From positions 1 through 54,401 of the IMG/VR virus record IMGVR_UViG_3300025327_001907: DNA of 54,401 nucleotides; one strand, 5' to 3'. The position numbers were made by a program, and so were the translations under genes. This document shows positions 34,079-42,363 of the stretch, in pieces; position 1 is the stretch's first letter, and every line of letters begins with the position of its first letter. The stretch is from a virus. Below the pieces are notes generated by a model. The model saw only the letters and a list, made by a program, of their open reading frames with translations. It was not told the DNA's origin and did not search any database.

Positions 34079-36043
34079 CTAAGCCGTCCGGCGAGCCGAG
34101 ACCTGCTCAAGTCGTGCCACGATGTCAGGATGCATCTTGGAAGATCGCGTCGCAAGTGTTTGTGCCCCCTGCGCGATCTCCCGAGTGGTGATGGTGCCGA
34201 GCGGCAGCTCAAACACGGCGTCGAGCAACTTGACCGATGTCTCGATGGTGTCCTGGAGATCCTTGATCTCCAACTGGGCCACAGCGAGCGCGGCGAGCGC
34301 CTGGTCGCGTTCGTCCGCGACGGCGGAAGCGCGCTTCGCGATATCCGCCACGAGAGCGGCGCCAGCGCGAACCGGCGTGTCCCACTGGGAGACGCGCTCC
34401 TGGAATCGTGCGAGCGCGGTTGCCGCCTCGCTGAGTTCCTTGGATTCGTCCTCATCCGACTCCGCCAACGCGGCTTCGAGCGTGTCGATCGTGTCGTTCC
34501 ACGTCTGGGCGAGGAAGTCATCGAAGGCCGCTTCCTTGACCGCCTCAATGCCAGCGGAGCGTCGGTCGCTCGTGGACATCTCAGTGCTCATGAGGATGCT
34601 GTAGAGCTTGTCCAGCGTGAAGAAGAAGCCGTCGAAGAGGGTACCGACCATCTGGTCGCACACCTCGTACGTCGCGGCGCCTTCGGCCGCGGATTCCTGG
34701 CGCACAGCTCCCTCTTCGCCGCCAGCGGGCGGAGGCGTGGATGACTTGTCGTCGTCCTCGTCCATATCGCCGACGATCTCCTCAGAGGCAGACATGATGA
34801 GATCCATGAGGCGCTGCTGAGATTCGGCCGTCGCCGTGGACGGGTCGTCCATGTGTGCCTGGTGAAGCGTGATAGCCTCTTCGAGAATGTGAGAAGCCTC
34901 GCCGGCGGATTCCATGACGGACTTCCGTTCGACTGGTTCCTCGGCCGCGAATGTTTCTGCGAAGGGCCGAAGTTCGTTCAGCAGGCCCACTGCGATCAGC
35001 TCGTCGGTGACCTCGCGTTCGAACGGCGTCCAATCGCTGTCCTTCTCGCGCTCCCAAGGTGGCGTCTCACCAAACTGGTCATAGTGACCACCGAGGTGAC
35101 TCTTCACCCCATCCATGTCTCCTTCAGGGATGCTTACGCCGCCGCGGCCGCCCTGGACAACCACGGCCGCAGCCACGACGCCCTTCCAAACAGTCTTGAA
35201 AGCGTCGTCCACGATATCGTGGTGGGGCATCTTGTATGAGCCGAACGACTCGGCGGACTCCTCGTTAAACCAGGCGAAGCCCTTCCGGTACTTCGTCCAG
35301 CTCATGTTCTCCTTCTCGGGGCCGCCGGCCCACGTGCGCAGGTGCTTGACCGCCTCGGAAGCACTCCACGTCATGTCGGGATCGGCCTTCGCGGGTTTGT
35401 GGCCGGCGACGGCTGCCTTGAGCCAAGGACGGGATTCGACATCCGCCTCGTCCAGCTCCAGCTCACCGCGAGTCACGAGAGACTTGACGGCCTGCTGTGT
35501 CCAACACGTCTGGTTTGCCGGGATACCGACGATGCTCGCTTCAAGCGCGATGACACTCGTCAGTTCGACGATCTTCCGGCCGTTGTCGTCTTCATCCTCA
35601 GTGCGATTCCATTCGAGGACAATCACGCCGACGGAGACACCCAGCCGGGTGCCGTTGGCGATCATGCCATAGACCTGCATCGCGCGAGGGTTGCCCGTCT
35701 CAACGGCGATGATGATGTCGAGGTCGAGACGACTATTTTCCCGCTCGACAATCGTGCAGTCCTCCATCACGCCGAACACGTCCTCGGGGACGGCGTAGCG
35801 GTGGTTCAGGAACGCCAGCTTACCCTTGAAGCCAGACTTCATCTGCTTCAGGGCAGCCTTGGTGAAACGATCGCCTTCGAGGTCGATGGCATCCGAGGAG
35901 GCCGTAGCCAACAGGCGTGGGCGCCCGTCTTCGGACTCGTCCGCGGCCTTGAAAATCTTCAGCGCGCTCGTCTGAACGTAGAAGTCAGGGTGGCGCCCGT
36001 CTGATTCAACGGGCGGCCGAGGCGCATCGAGCTTGGTGGTCAT
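34079..36043 (-). CDS. prohead protease fused to a scaffold-like region
   Basis: A 654-aa protein. Residues 25-190 are an HK97-type protease: SSDAIDLEGDRFTKAALKQM, LNHRY (His81) and RLGVSVGVIVLEW (Ser137), then ALEASIVGIPAN. A middle domain (about 225-340) carries GSYKMPHHDIVDDAFKTVWKG and SIPEGDMDGVKSHLGGHYDQFG, a module I recognise from phage protease/capsid polyproteins. The remaining 300 residues are acidic and helical, as in scaffolds. It is unusually long for a protease gene, which explains the absence of a separate scaffold gene. GGGAGG ribosome site. Confidence 0.82.
   Translation of the reverse strand: MTTKLDAPRPPVESDGRHPDFYVQTSALKIFKAADESEDGRPRLLATASSDAIDLEGDRFTKAALKQMKSGFKGKLAFLNHRYAVPEDVFGVMEDCTIVERENSRLDLDIIIAVETGNPRAMQVYGMIANGTRLGVSVGVIVLEWNRTEDEDDNGRKIVELTSVIALEASIVGIPANQTCWTQQAVKSLVTRGELELDEADVESRPWLKAAVAGHKPAKADPDMTWSASEAVKHLRTWAGGPEKENMSWTKYRKGFAWFNEESAESFGSYKMPHHDIVDDAFKTVWKGVVAAAVVVQGGRGGVSIPEGDMDGVKSHLGGHYDQFGETPPWEREKDSDWTPFEREVTDELIAVGLLNELRPFAETFAAEEPVERKSVMESAGEASHILEEAITLHQAHMDDPSTATAESQQRLMDLIMSASEEIVGDMDEDDDKSSTPPPAGGEEGAVRQESAAEGAATYEVCDQMVGTLFDGFFFTLDKLYSILMSTEMSTSDRRSAGIEAVKEAAFDDFLAQTWNDTIDTLEAALAESDEDESKELSEAATALARFQERVSQWDTPVRAGAALVADIAKRASAVADERDQALAALAVAQLEIKDLQDTIETSVKLLDAVFELPLGTITTREIAQGAQTLATRSSKMHPDIVARLEQVSARRTA
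34160..34170 (-). promoter_or_regulatory. late-module motif copy 3, inside the protease gene
   Basis: Exact coding-strand AGGGGGCACAA, 108 bases before the capsid protein ATG. Here it is read as codons near the end of the protease gene, so coding chance cannot be excluded for this copy. Confidence 0.4.
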
Positions 36044-36100
36044 GGGAACACCTCCCGGTCAGATATCAAAATAACCGCCGATTCCAAGGCACCGCAATTA

Positions 36101-36111
36101 TTGTGCCCCCT
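36101..36111 (-). promoter_or_regulatory. late-module motif copy 4
   Basis: Coding-strand AGGGGGCACAA followed by TAATTGCGG, right after the portal stop and 58 bases before the protease ATG. Shares the TAATT extension with copy 1. Confidence 0.55.
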
Positions 36112-37735
36112 AGTCGTCTATCTCGTCACCGTATTCGTCCACTTCGACTTCGTGGACGATCACCTGTGGCGCCAGCCGGGCAGGTTCAGGCGTGGTCAAC
36201 GTTGAACTGATGATCACGGGCGGAGTCGAGAACAACGACTCAACGTAATGCCGGCGCGCTGCGCGCTGGCCGGCGCGCAACGTGCGGGTCACAGATTCGT
36301 TGGTGCGCGCCGCTTCCTCGTCGGCTTCAGATTCCGGCGTCTCTTCCTCGTTGTCGTCACCATCGACCGGCATCTCACCAGTGATCATGTCGAGCGGCAT
36401 CGGGCCGACCGGCGTGGGGACGATGATCGTGTCACCGTTTTCCACCGGATCGCGGCCGTCCTCCGCACGCCACTCATTGATGGTTATCCAGGGGAGGCCG
36501 CCGAGCGCGGTTTTGCCCAGCTCCGCCTGGTCGCGAGACGACTTGCTGGTGCGAAAACGGAAGCGGAATGCGAGGTTCAGCACGTTCGCGTCCGGGAGAT
36601 TACGGAACACATCGCTGTGTTCCCGAGATTCAACATGCGTCAGGCCGATCGCAAGTCGGAAACGGGGCAGGTCGATTTGGCCGGAATAGTAGAGGGCCTT
36701 CGCTTTCTGCTGTGCGAACTGCGCAATGACCTGCGTGTTAAAGCTCCCTTCAACAAGCCGAAGGAGCGGCCGCAAGCCGCGGTCTTCTGAGATTTCCTGT
36801 TGCGTCTGGGCGTTGGCACGGTTTACGTCGAACGTGATGCCCAAATCCTGTGGTGCAATCCCGAAGACAGCCGCGATCTTGCGCAACAGGTAAACCTGCC
36901 ACTGCATGTACTGCATCTCACGGGCGCTCAGTCCCATATTGATGAACTGAGGGTTCTTGGCACCACCAACAATGGCCGTGTTGCGGCGTCCGGCGACTTC
37001 ACTGTCCCAATACACCTTGAACGCATCCACCTGTGCGGGGCCGATGTTCTCGCCAAGGTTGAAGATACCGTGGGGATTTGTCTGGCGGACGTTTCGCGTG
37101 TTGAAGTCACGCGCCTCCAAATCAGCGTCGATGGTCGCCTTGAGCGCTTCCAGCGCCGAAAATCCTAGGACACTGTGCGATCGTGGGTTCGCCATGAGGT
37201 AAATGATCTGTGCATCCAACAGGTTCGCTGCGAACTGGCCCCGCGGCCACCATTCATATCGTGGCTCTTGTGGATCTCCGTTCCAGAGAGGCTTGATCCG
37301 AATAGTGGCACCATCGACGAGGTACAAAGCGATTGGCAGGCCCTTGAGATTGGACTCCTTTTCCGCAACGCCGGCATCGAGGACGAGCAGGTCTTCCACC
37401 ATCGGCTCGACGAGCGCCCGGAAGTTCTTCTGCTTGGGGTTTGGATGGAGGAACAGCATCTCCATAAGCGCCTGTTCCTGTGGGTCGAAGTCCTGGGCGG
37501 GGTCGATCGGTTCGATGCTCCACTGGGCGCTAGAGACCTGGACGCGCCGGTGGTTGATCGCGGCACGAACCCATTCTGAGGTATCCGCCCAGCGGCGGAG
37601 CTGCTGCGGTGAAATTCGTGTGAGGGGCCGTGAGAGAGGCGCGTTGACACCGGGGTTCACACGAGCCGGGTCGGTGACCTGTTCCTTTTGAACGGCCGTC
37701 GCACCCCGCGCGCGCCCCAATCCGAACAGTGCCAT
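36110..37735 (-). CDS. portal protein
   Basis: A 541-aa protein. Portal features include SEWVRAAINHRRVQVSSAQW near residue 55, ALMEMLFLHPNP, a long wing and stem (AQVDAFKVYWDSEVAGRRNT; YMQWQVYLLRKIAAVFGIAPQDLG), and an acidic disordered C-terminus. Reading starts at ATG 37735 (MALFGLGRARGAT), just after the stop of the upstream gene; the 32-residue extension upstream is Arg-rich antisense-type sequence. It forms the DNA channel and packaging-motor dock. Confidence 0.85.
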   Translation of the reverse strand: MALFGLGRARGATAVQKEQVTDPARVNPGVNAPLSRPLTRISPQQLRRWADTSEWVRAAINHRRVQVSSAQWSIEPIDPAQDFDPQEQALMEMLFLHPNPKQKNFRALVEPMVEDLLVLDAGVAEKESNLKGLPIALYLVDGATIRIKPLWNGDPQEPRYEWWPRGQFAANLLDAQIIYLMANPRSHSVLGFSALEALKATIDADLEARDFNTRNVRQTNPHGIFNLGENIGPAQVDAFKVYWDSEVAGRRNTAIVGGAKNPQFINMGLSAREMQYMQWQVYLLRKIAAVFGIAPQDLGITFDVNRANAQTQQEISEDRGLRPLLRLVEGSFNTQVIAQFAQQKAKALYYSGQIDLPRFRLAIGLTHVESREHSDVFRNLPDANVLNLAFRFRFRTSKSSRDQAELGKTALGGLPWITINEWRAEDGRDPVENGDTIIVPTPVGPMPLDMITGEMPVDGDDNEEETPESEADEEAARTNESVTRTLRAGQRAARRHYVESLFSTPPVIISSTLTTPEPARLAPQVIVHEVEVDEYGDEIDD

Positions 37736-37745
37736 GATGTTCCGC

Positions 37746-38453
37746 CTAGTTGTCGAAGTCCGCGGTGGCCTCGTAGCGATAGGTGGGAGCCGTCGCACCA
37801 GCGACCTGCGTCCGAAGTCGCAGGCGTTCACCGAGAGGGAGCGCGCGAACCGCGATCGAGTTGTCTGCCGGGGCCGTAATGTCGCCCTGAACGCCGGTCA
37901 CACCGCCCGGCACGATGGCCGTACCGCCAACCACGATGACGGCGGCCGGCGCCGATCCGTTCTGGCCGGTGCCGTACCGCAGGTAGGCGACGTTCACCCA
38001 GTCCACGGCGTTGCGGAATACGTCATCGTTGACGGCGTGTGCTTCCAGCGCGGTGCCCTTGATCGCGCGTTCGACAGTGAGCGTCGTGCCAGAGATCGCC
38101 TCGACGAACATCTGCTCGTTGCCGACGCGGATCTCGTCTCCGAGCAGAACTGGAGCCGGCCCGCCACTGAGTTCGAGTGTCTTGTCGCCGCGATCCGCGG
38201 TCATCGCCACAGCCACGTTGAGGGTCGTATCGACGTACTGCTGACGCGGGCCGTCGTATGCCGTGTCGATCAAGAAGTCCACCTTGTCGTCGGCATCCGG
38301 CGTCGCGAGGTTCGCAAGGTTTTGAATGTGAACCGTGGCCCGGCGATAGCCATCGAGCCCAAGACGGGGGACGGCGGTTTCGCCGGCCGTAAGGGCACCG
38401 CTGTCACTCCGAAGGACGATGCCGCGAGCGGACTTCAGCAGTGCGTCAGACAT
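37746..38453 (-). CDS. virion structural protein candidate
   Basis: A 235-aa beta-rich protein. The central segment LLGDEIRVGNEQMFVEAISG..LTVERAIKGTALEAH resembles the extra domain of the connector at 31379-32269 (DDVIRFGDESMWVIAIVDG). AGGAG ribosome site 9 bases before the ATG. Its place between terminase and portal suggests a virion component; exact role unknown. Confidence 0.5.
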   Translation of the reverse strand: MSDALLKSARGIVLRSDSGALTAGETAVPRLGLDGYRRATVHIQNLANLATPDADDKVDFLIDTAYDGPRQQYVDTTLNVAVAMTADRGDKTLELSGGPAPVLLGDEIRVGNEQMFVEAISGTTLTVERAIKGTALEAHAVNDDVFRNAVDWVNVAYLRYGTGQNGSAPAAVIVVGGTAIVPGGVTGVQGDITAPADNSIAVRALPLGERLRLRTQVAGATAPTYRYEATADFDN

Positions 38454-38459
38454 CGCGGG

Positions 38460-38801
38460 CTACTCCTGGTTTGGTGCCTCTGGCGTCTCGGGGAGACCGA
38501 GGAACCGTTCGTACAGCGGAAGCAACTCAATCCTGAGCTGCTTCCGCTCGCTCGTCTCACGCAGACGGTTGATGACAACATCGATCGCCGGTTTGGTCAG
38601 AGCGATGTCTGTCTCCTGTCCGTCCGCCTTCTCGTCCCAGTAAACGCGATCCTCATCGCGCGTGAACTTCAGACGTTCGACCTCCTCCGCCGTGAATCCA
38701 AGCACTTCCTGCGCGTCGCGAACCACGAGAAGAGTGGTCACGTCCCCCACCGAGGGAAGGATGTCCAGCAGATGCAACCGATCCGAAATCGAGAGTTGCA
38801 T
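38460..38801 (-). CDS. small hypothetical protein
   Basis: A 113-aa, mainly helical, acidic protein (MQLSISDRLHLLDILPSVGD..; ALTKPAIDVVINRLRE). No convincing ribosome site; the start lies 2 bases past the previous stop, so coupling to the upstream gene is likely. Function not recognised. Confidence 0.55.
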   Translation of the reverse strand: MQLSISDRLHLLDILPSVGDVTTLLVVRDAQEVLGFTAEEVERLKFTRDEDRVYWDEKADGQETDIALTKPAIDVVINRLRETSERKQLRIELLPLYERFLGLPETPEAPNQE

Positions 38802-38803
38802 CG

Positions 38804-39493
38804 TTACGCGTAGTCCGCGACGGACAGCACGGTTGCGGAATCGGGATCGTAAACGATCATCTTGTCCGATCCGGCGGCATCTCGGAAAGCACCCACACGA
38901 ACTTGGTTCGTGTTGATGACTTCGAGGCCGGCACCGCGGGTGTCAAAGATCGATTTGAACAGCGGGGCCTCTCCCGTCGTCTTGGCGCCGAACGCGGCAG
39001 TCAGCGCCACACCGCCGTTGACCGCCTCGTTCTCAACGAGACAACCGTAGCCCTCGGTGATCGCACCTTCCGTCTGGAATTTCCCGTACAGGGCCGCAGC
39101 CAGTGCGAGTGTACCGCTGTAGCCGGAAAACACCGACACCTGTCCGTGGAGACCGCGGGCGACATCGACGTTGGCGGAACCGCGCACCTGGCCCTGCGCA
39201 TGGAGACCCGTCGCCTCAGAGAGCGCCACGCCGGAGCCCTGGCGGCCGACGAACTCAGCACCGCGGACGGTGCCGGCAGCTCCCTGACCCTCCACCTGGA
39301 CGAAGAGACCCTGGAACTGGCCCGTCTTCTGGGAGGAATAGCGCAGCTCGATGGCCTCACCGGGTGCGTGGGTAGAGGGAATCGTGACGGAGGCGCCGTC
39401 CCGGTTGCCGGTCGTGATGCGACCCAGTGCGCCGAGGTAGAAGCCGGCGTCGATGCCAGGCAGATACTTGTTCAGGGGAACGGTTGCAGGCAT
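38804..39493 (-). CDS. virion structural / decoration-like protein
   Basis: A 229-aa Gly/Ala/Val-rich protein of alternating short strands (GLHAQGQVRGSANVDVARGL; GYSGTLALAAALYGKF), low in charge, with no enzymatic motif. The composition resembles beta-helical or decoration proteins. AAGGAG ribosome site. It lies in the head block between terminase and portal. Confidence 0.5.
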   Translation of the reverse strand: MPATVPLNKYLPGIDAGFYLGALGRITTGNRDGASVTIPSTHAPGEAIELRYSSQKTGQFQGLFVQVEGQGAAGTVRGAEFVGRQGSGVALSEATGLHAQGQVRGSANVDVARGLHGQVSVFSGYSGTLALAAALYGKFQTEGAITEGYGCLVENEAVNGGVALTAAFGAKTTGEAPLFKSIFDTRGAGLEVINTNQVRVGAFRDAAGSDKMIVYDPDSATVLSVADYA

Positions 39494-39505
39494 GGCCGTG
39501 ACTCC

Positions 39506-39733
39506 TTACCCGACAGACGAACTCCGCACGGAGGAGATTGCTGCCGCGGTGAACTGTTGGGTGTTCTGCGAGTTGACCATGCGGGACACCCACTCCTGGT
39601 AGGTCACCGGATAGGACTCCTGCAAAGCAAATGCAGCGAGGTGATCCGGTACCAACTGCGGGCCGTCACGAAAAGTCACGACGCGGGCTTCCGCGTTGCT
39701 TCCCGATTCCGGGTGAATTCGCGACGGTCTCAC
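39506..39733 (-). CDS. small hypothetical protein
   Basis: A 75-aa protein with a GTG start and AGGATCGG upstream. The central segment QLVPDHLAAFALQESYPVTY could be an amphipathic helix. A late-motif copy lies 40 bases before the start. Function not recognised. Confidence 0.5.
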   Translation of the reverse strand: MRPSRIHPESGSNAEARVVTFRDGPQLVPDHLAAFALQESYPVTYQEWVSRMVNSQNTQQFTAAAISSVRSSSVG

Positions 39734-39764
39734 GTCCCGATCCTACCGCCACGCGAAATTTCCA

Positions 39765-39935
39765 TCAACGCGTTGTGCCCCCTGCCTCCTCCCGTTCCAG
39801 ACGTGCGCGCTTGGCCCGCTGACGTTTGGTGAGTTGGCGGATGACCGGCGCGAACACGCGTCGCAAGTGTCTACGGCGGGCGCGGGTCGATGTGTCCGAG
39901 TGTGGGGTGCCTCCGGGTACGCGTCTTGGTTTCAT
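39765..39935 (-). CDS. very small highly basic protein
   Basis: A 56-aa protein with about one third Arg/Lys (MKPRRVPGGTPHSD.. RARRRHLRRV.. KRQRAKRARLERE). Its ATG overlaps the TGA of the terminase large subunit gene (ATGA), good evidence for translation. It could bind nucleic acid or the acidic scaffold during packaging; this is inference. Its last codons contain a late-motif copy. Confidence 0.6.
   Translation of the reverse strand: MKPRRVPGGTPHSDTSTRARRRHLRRVFAPVIRQLTKRQRAKRARLEREEAGGTTR
39773..39783 (-). promoter_or_regulatory. late-module motif copy 5
   Basis: Exact coding-strand AGGGGGCACAA at the 3' end of the 56-aa gene, 40 bases before the GTG at 39733. Confidence 0.5.
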
Positions 39936-41455
39936 GATAGACCTCTCCAAGCAACGCTGAACTGCGCGAGGTCGCGCGCCTCCTTCGATTGGCGGACGCC
40001 GTATCGCATCCCATCCATCAAGTGGTTGTCGAAGTCCACTGGCACGTCGCTGGTGGTTGTGCCGTATTCGTCCGTCGGGTAGGTGTAGTGTGACCGCTCC
40101 CACTCCCAGTAGGGTAGATTGTTGAACACCACCAAACCGCCATTGCCGCCGGAACGTAGAGCGGCGCCCGTCTCCAGCAAGCCCACCGCCTTCCCTTTAT
40201 CCGGCTTGAACACAAGAGAGTTCGGAAACCGCTGCTCCAGCCAGTCATGAAGCCATGCACCCGCCGGGTCGTAGAAGATCCGGTCGATGCGCTCCGGCTC
40301 ACCACGGGTTGTCCAGTGACCGGCGGAGATCAATGCACCGTCGGGGCCAAAGATGTCCGGCGCCCACTCTTCAAAGACGCTGGCGTCCACGATTTCCTGC
40401 GCCAGCTCTTCCGGTGACCTCGTGACAACCTTCACCTTCTGCCATTGGGAAATCTTCGGTCGGCAGTGCTGGTAATACTCCCGGTACAAGTACCAGGTGT
40501 GCGGCGGCACCGGGTCAATGGCGATCCAGACCGCGGCGAAAGCGGACGGGCCACCGGAAGATGGGTCGATGGACAGGATGCGCATCCAGTGCTTGGGAAT
40601 CGTGAAGGGATCGCAGAACGTGACCTGTGGGTACACGAGTCCAACCGGACGCTCAAACATCGCGTTGAACCGTGTGTTGATGTACTCAGGTGGCAGGACG
40701 CGTTTCTGATCTTCCAGCAACTTCGGGGCGAAGTACGGATTGACCAAAGACGGATAACGCACGACGAGCATGTGTTCGTTGGTCGGATCTTTCGCTTGGT
40801 CGAGATACTCCTTCAACCACTTCCCCTCGATATACGGCGTCGTGGTCATGAGTGATTGGGCACCTTCAGCCATGCGGGAGATTGCCTCAAAGTACGGCCC
40901 CTCCGTCCTGAAGAGTCCACCCTCGTCGATCCAGATGGCGTGCATGTGCGCACCCTGAAGGCGATGCTTATGTGTGGCCGAGCCCGTGTAGATGTAGGCT
41001 GGAATACCGACGCGCGTGAGATCGATGGTCAGCAGGCGGGCGTTGAAGATTTCGTCACTCCATCCGAACACGTCTTCAAAGAACTGCATCATGCGGCCGA
41101 CCCCGACCTCGCGACGCTGGATGTCACCGAGCGTCGGGCCGACAATGCCAAACGAGTTCGTGGCGTTCGGATACCGCTTGACCGCGCGTTGAATGTGCCG
41201 CCACATCCAGAGCGGCCCCATGTAAGATTTTCCGCCTTGCGTCCCAGCGATCATGAAGAGATGGCGCTGTCGGGCATACCAAATCGGGAGTTGGCCGGCG
41301 TGGAGGCGCTTCGGGCTCTCGTTGTCGTACGGGACTGGGTATAGCTCGTCGCCGATCTTCCGTTTCCTCGCGCGTACGGTGATGAAGTTGCCTTCGCGCT
41401 TGTAGATGGGCGGATAGGCAGCGGTCAGTTCATCGACCGTGCGTGGGGTTGTCAT
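39932..41455 (-). CDS. terL: terminase large subunit
   Basis: A 507-aa packaging ATPase-nuclease. Walker A is GTQGGKS (71-77), Walker B AIWIDEGG (Asp177, Glu178), the coupling motif is near SLMTTTP (201-207), and the RNase H-like nuclease starts at LSIDPSSGG (Asp297), with FYDPAG and the C-terminal VDFDNHLMDGMRYG supplying further acidic residues. It drives DNA into the prohead with the portal. Its ATG overlaps the stop of the 68-aa gene and its stop overlaps the 56-aa gene, so all three are coupled. Confidence 0.9.
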   Translation of the reverse strand: MTTPRTVDELTAAYPPIYKREGNFITVRARKRKIGDELYPVPYDNESPKRLHAGQLPIWYARQRHLFMIAGTQGGKSYMGPLWMWRHIQRAVKRYPNATNSFGIVGPTLGDIQRREVGVGRMMQFFEDVFGWSDEIFNARLLTIDLTRVGIPAYIYTGSATHKHRLQGAHMHAIWIDEGGLFRTEGPYFEAISRMAEGAQSLMTTTPYIEGKWLKEYLDQAKDPTNEHMLVVRYPSLVNPYFAPKLLEDQKRVLPPEYINTRFNAMFERPVGLVYPQVTFCDPFTIPKHWMRILSIDPSSGGPSAFAAVWIAIDPVPPHTWYLYREYYQHCRPKISQWQKVKVVTRSPEELAQEIVDASVFEEWAPDIFGPDGALISAGHWTTRGEPERIDRIFYDPAGAWLHDWLEQRFPNSLVFKPDKGKAVGLLETGAALRSGGNGGLVVFNNLPYWEWERSHYTYPTDEYGTTTSDVPVDFDNHLMDGMRYGVRQSKEARDLAQFSVAWRGLS

Positions 41456-41658
41456 GACATGCGTCGAATCGTGATGCCTTCAGCAAGAAGAACAATCTCT
41501 TCGCCGTCCCGGAGAATGAGGTGAAGACTCGCTCCGGGAGTGAGCTGGTCGGTTGGCGCTGTCGGGCTGGCTCCGCGGACAGTGAAGTTTCGATCGGTGA
41601 TCCTGATCGTTACTGAATCGCGGCGCTCGTTCTTGATCACAGTTTCAAGATGGGGCAT
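41452..41658 (-). CDS. small hypothetical protein between the terminase subunits
   Basis: A 68-aa all-beta protein (SVTIRITDRNFTVRG; LHLILRDGEEIVLLAEGITI). GAGG ribosome site; overlaps the small terminase gene by 14 bases and couples to the large subunit by ATGA. The position suggests a packaging accessory role, unproven. Confidence 0.6.
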   Translation of the reverse strand: MPHLETVIKNERRDSVTIRITDRNFTVRGASPTAPTDQLTPGASLHLILRDGEEIVLLAEGITIRRMS

Positions 41659-42295
41659 CGTCGTCCACCTCGTAATCAGCGAGCATCCCTAACGGATCGT
41701 CATCTCCGATCGGCGCCGGGTCGCCGGTCGGAGTTGCAGCGCCTGGAACGGGCGGTTTTCCGCGAGGGTGGACGGGTTGCGGCGCGCGGCCGGGGGAGTC
41801 ATGAATCACCCCGTCCAACCGGCCGATGTCGCGCGCGAGGCTGACCGCCAGATCCAAAAGCGGCCGCTTGCCGGCAGGCGTCACGTGGTCAAGTTGCGAC
41901 TCCACTTTGCGTAGCTGTCGGAGGATGATCCGGCGGAAGTCCTGACGCTTTGGTTCAAGACCTCCTGTCTCTCGGCGCTTGCGTTCGGAGCGGATCTCCG
42001 CCGCAAGCGTGTCCGTCGTCTTCTTTGTGCCCTGGAACGTCTGAAGGTAAACGCGCAACTCCGGGTCAAGGAGAAATTCGAGTTTGATCTCGTCGTCCGT
42101 GAGACCGAAGTAGACGAGTTCGGCAATCCGTTCTCGTCGCAGTGCGGCGAGCGCCTGCGGCCGAAGAGCCACACGTGCAACGGTGGCCTCAATATCGGAC
42201 AGTGCTCCCTCCGCCAGCTTTTTGTAAAGCTCCGCAATAGTGAGCGGCCCGAGCGGCCTGGACTCCTGGCTGTCTGAATCACCCGTCACGCTCAT
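41645..42295 (-). CDS. terminase small subunit candidate
   Basis: A 216-aa protein. ERIAELVYFGLTDDEIKLEF and PELRVYLQTFQGTKKTTD form an HTH-like, small-terminase pattern. A basic helical segment (RSERKRRETGG..QDFRRIILRQL) and a Pro-rich acidic tail follow. It lies two genes upstream of the large subunit and opens the late operon, opposite a divergent regulator gene. It would recognise the packaging site. Confidence 0.6.
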   Translation of the reverse strand: MSVTGDSDSQESRPLGPLTIAELYKKLAEGALSDIEATVARVALRPQALAALRRERIAELVYFGLTDDEIKLEFLLDPELRVYLQTFQGTKKTTDTLAAEIRSERKRRETGGLEPKRQDFRRIILRQLRKVESQLDHVTPAGKRPLLDLAVSLARDIGRLDGVIHDSPGRAPQPVHPRGKPPVPGAATPTGDPAPIGDDDPLGMLADYEVDDDAPS

Positions 42296-42319
42296 AGTAT
42301 TTCACTTCTGGCCTAGACG

Positions 42320-42357
42320 GTCAAATTATTGACGACTTCCAGCCGTGAGTCTAAGAT
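42320..42357 (+). promoter_or_regulatory. sigma70-like leaderless promoter with overlapping palindrome
   Basis: TTGACG (42329-42334), a 17-base spacer and TAAGAT (42352-42357) lie 6 bases before the ATG at 42364, so transcription should start at or near the ATG itself. The palindrome GTCAA-ATTA-TTGAC (42320-42333) covers the -35 box and also lies in the leader of the divergent small terminase gene. It is a plausible operator for the adjacent HTH protein. Confidence 0.65.
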
Positions 42358-42363
42358 TACGGC

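Noticed and set aside
33153-34082. 309-aa plus-strand frame across the capsid gene
   Set aside because: Antisense to the major capsid protein and composed of Arg/His/Val-rich low-information sequence.
29626-36111. AATTATTGTG boxes read as standard sigma70 -35 elements
   Set aside because: Only the copy near 2864-2874 has a TATAAT at 17 bases; the late copies have no -10 at a consistent distance, so they are listed as motif only.
37734-38813. 359-aa plus-strand frame
   Set aside because: Antisense to the virion protein genes at 37746-38801; no motif and no ribosome site.
38903-39832. 309-aa plus-strand frame
   Set aside because: Antisense to the 229-aa virion protein; no domain recognised.
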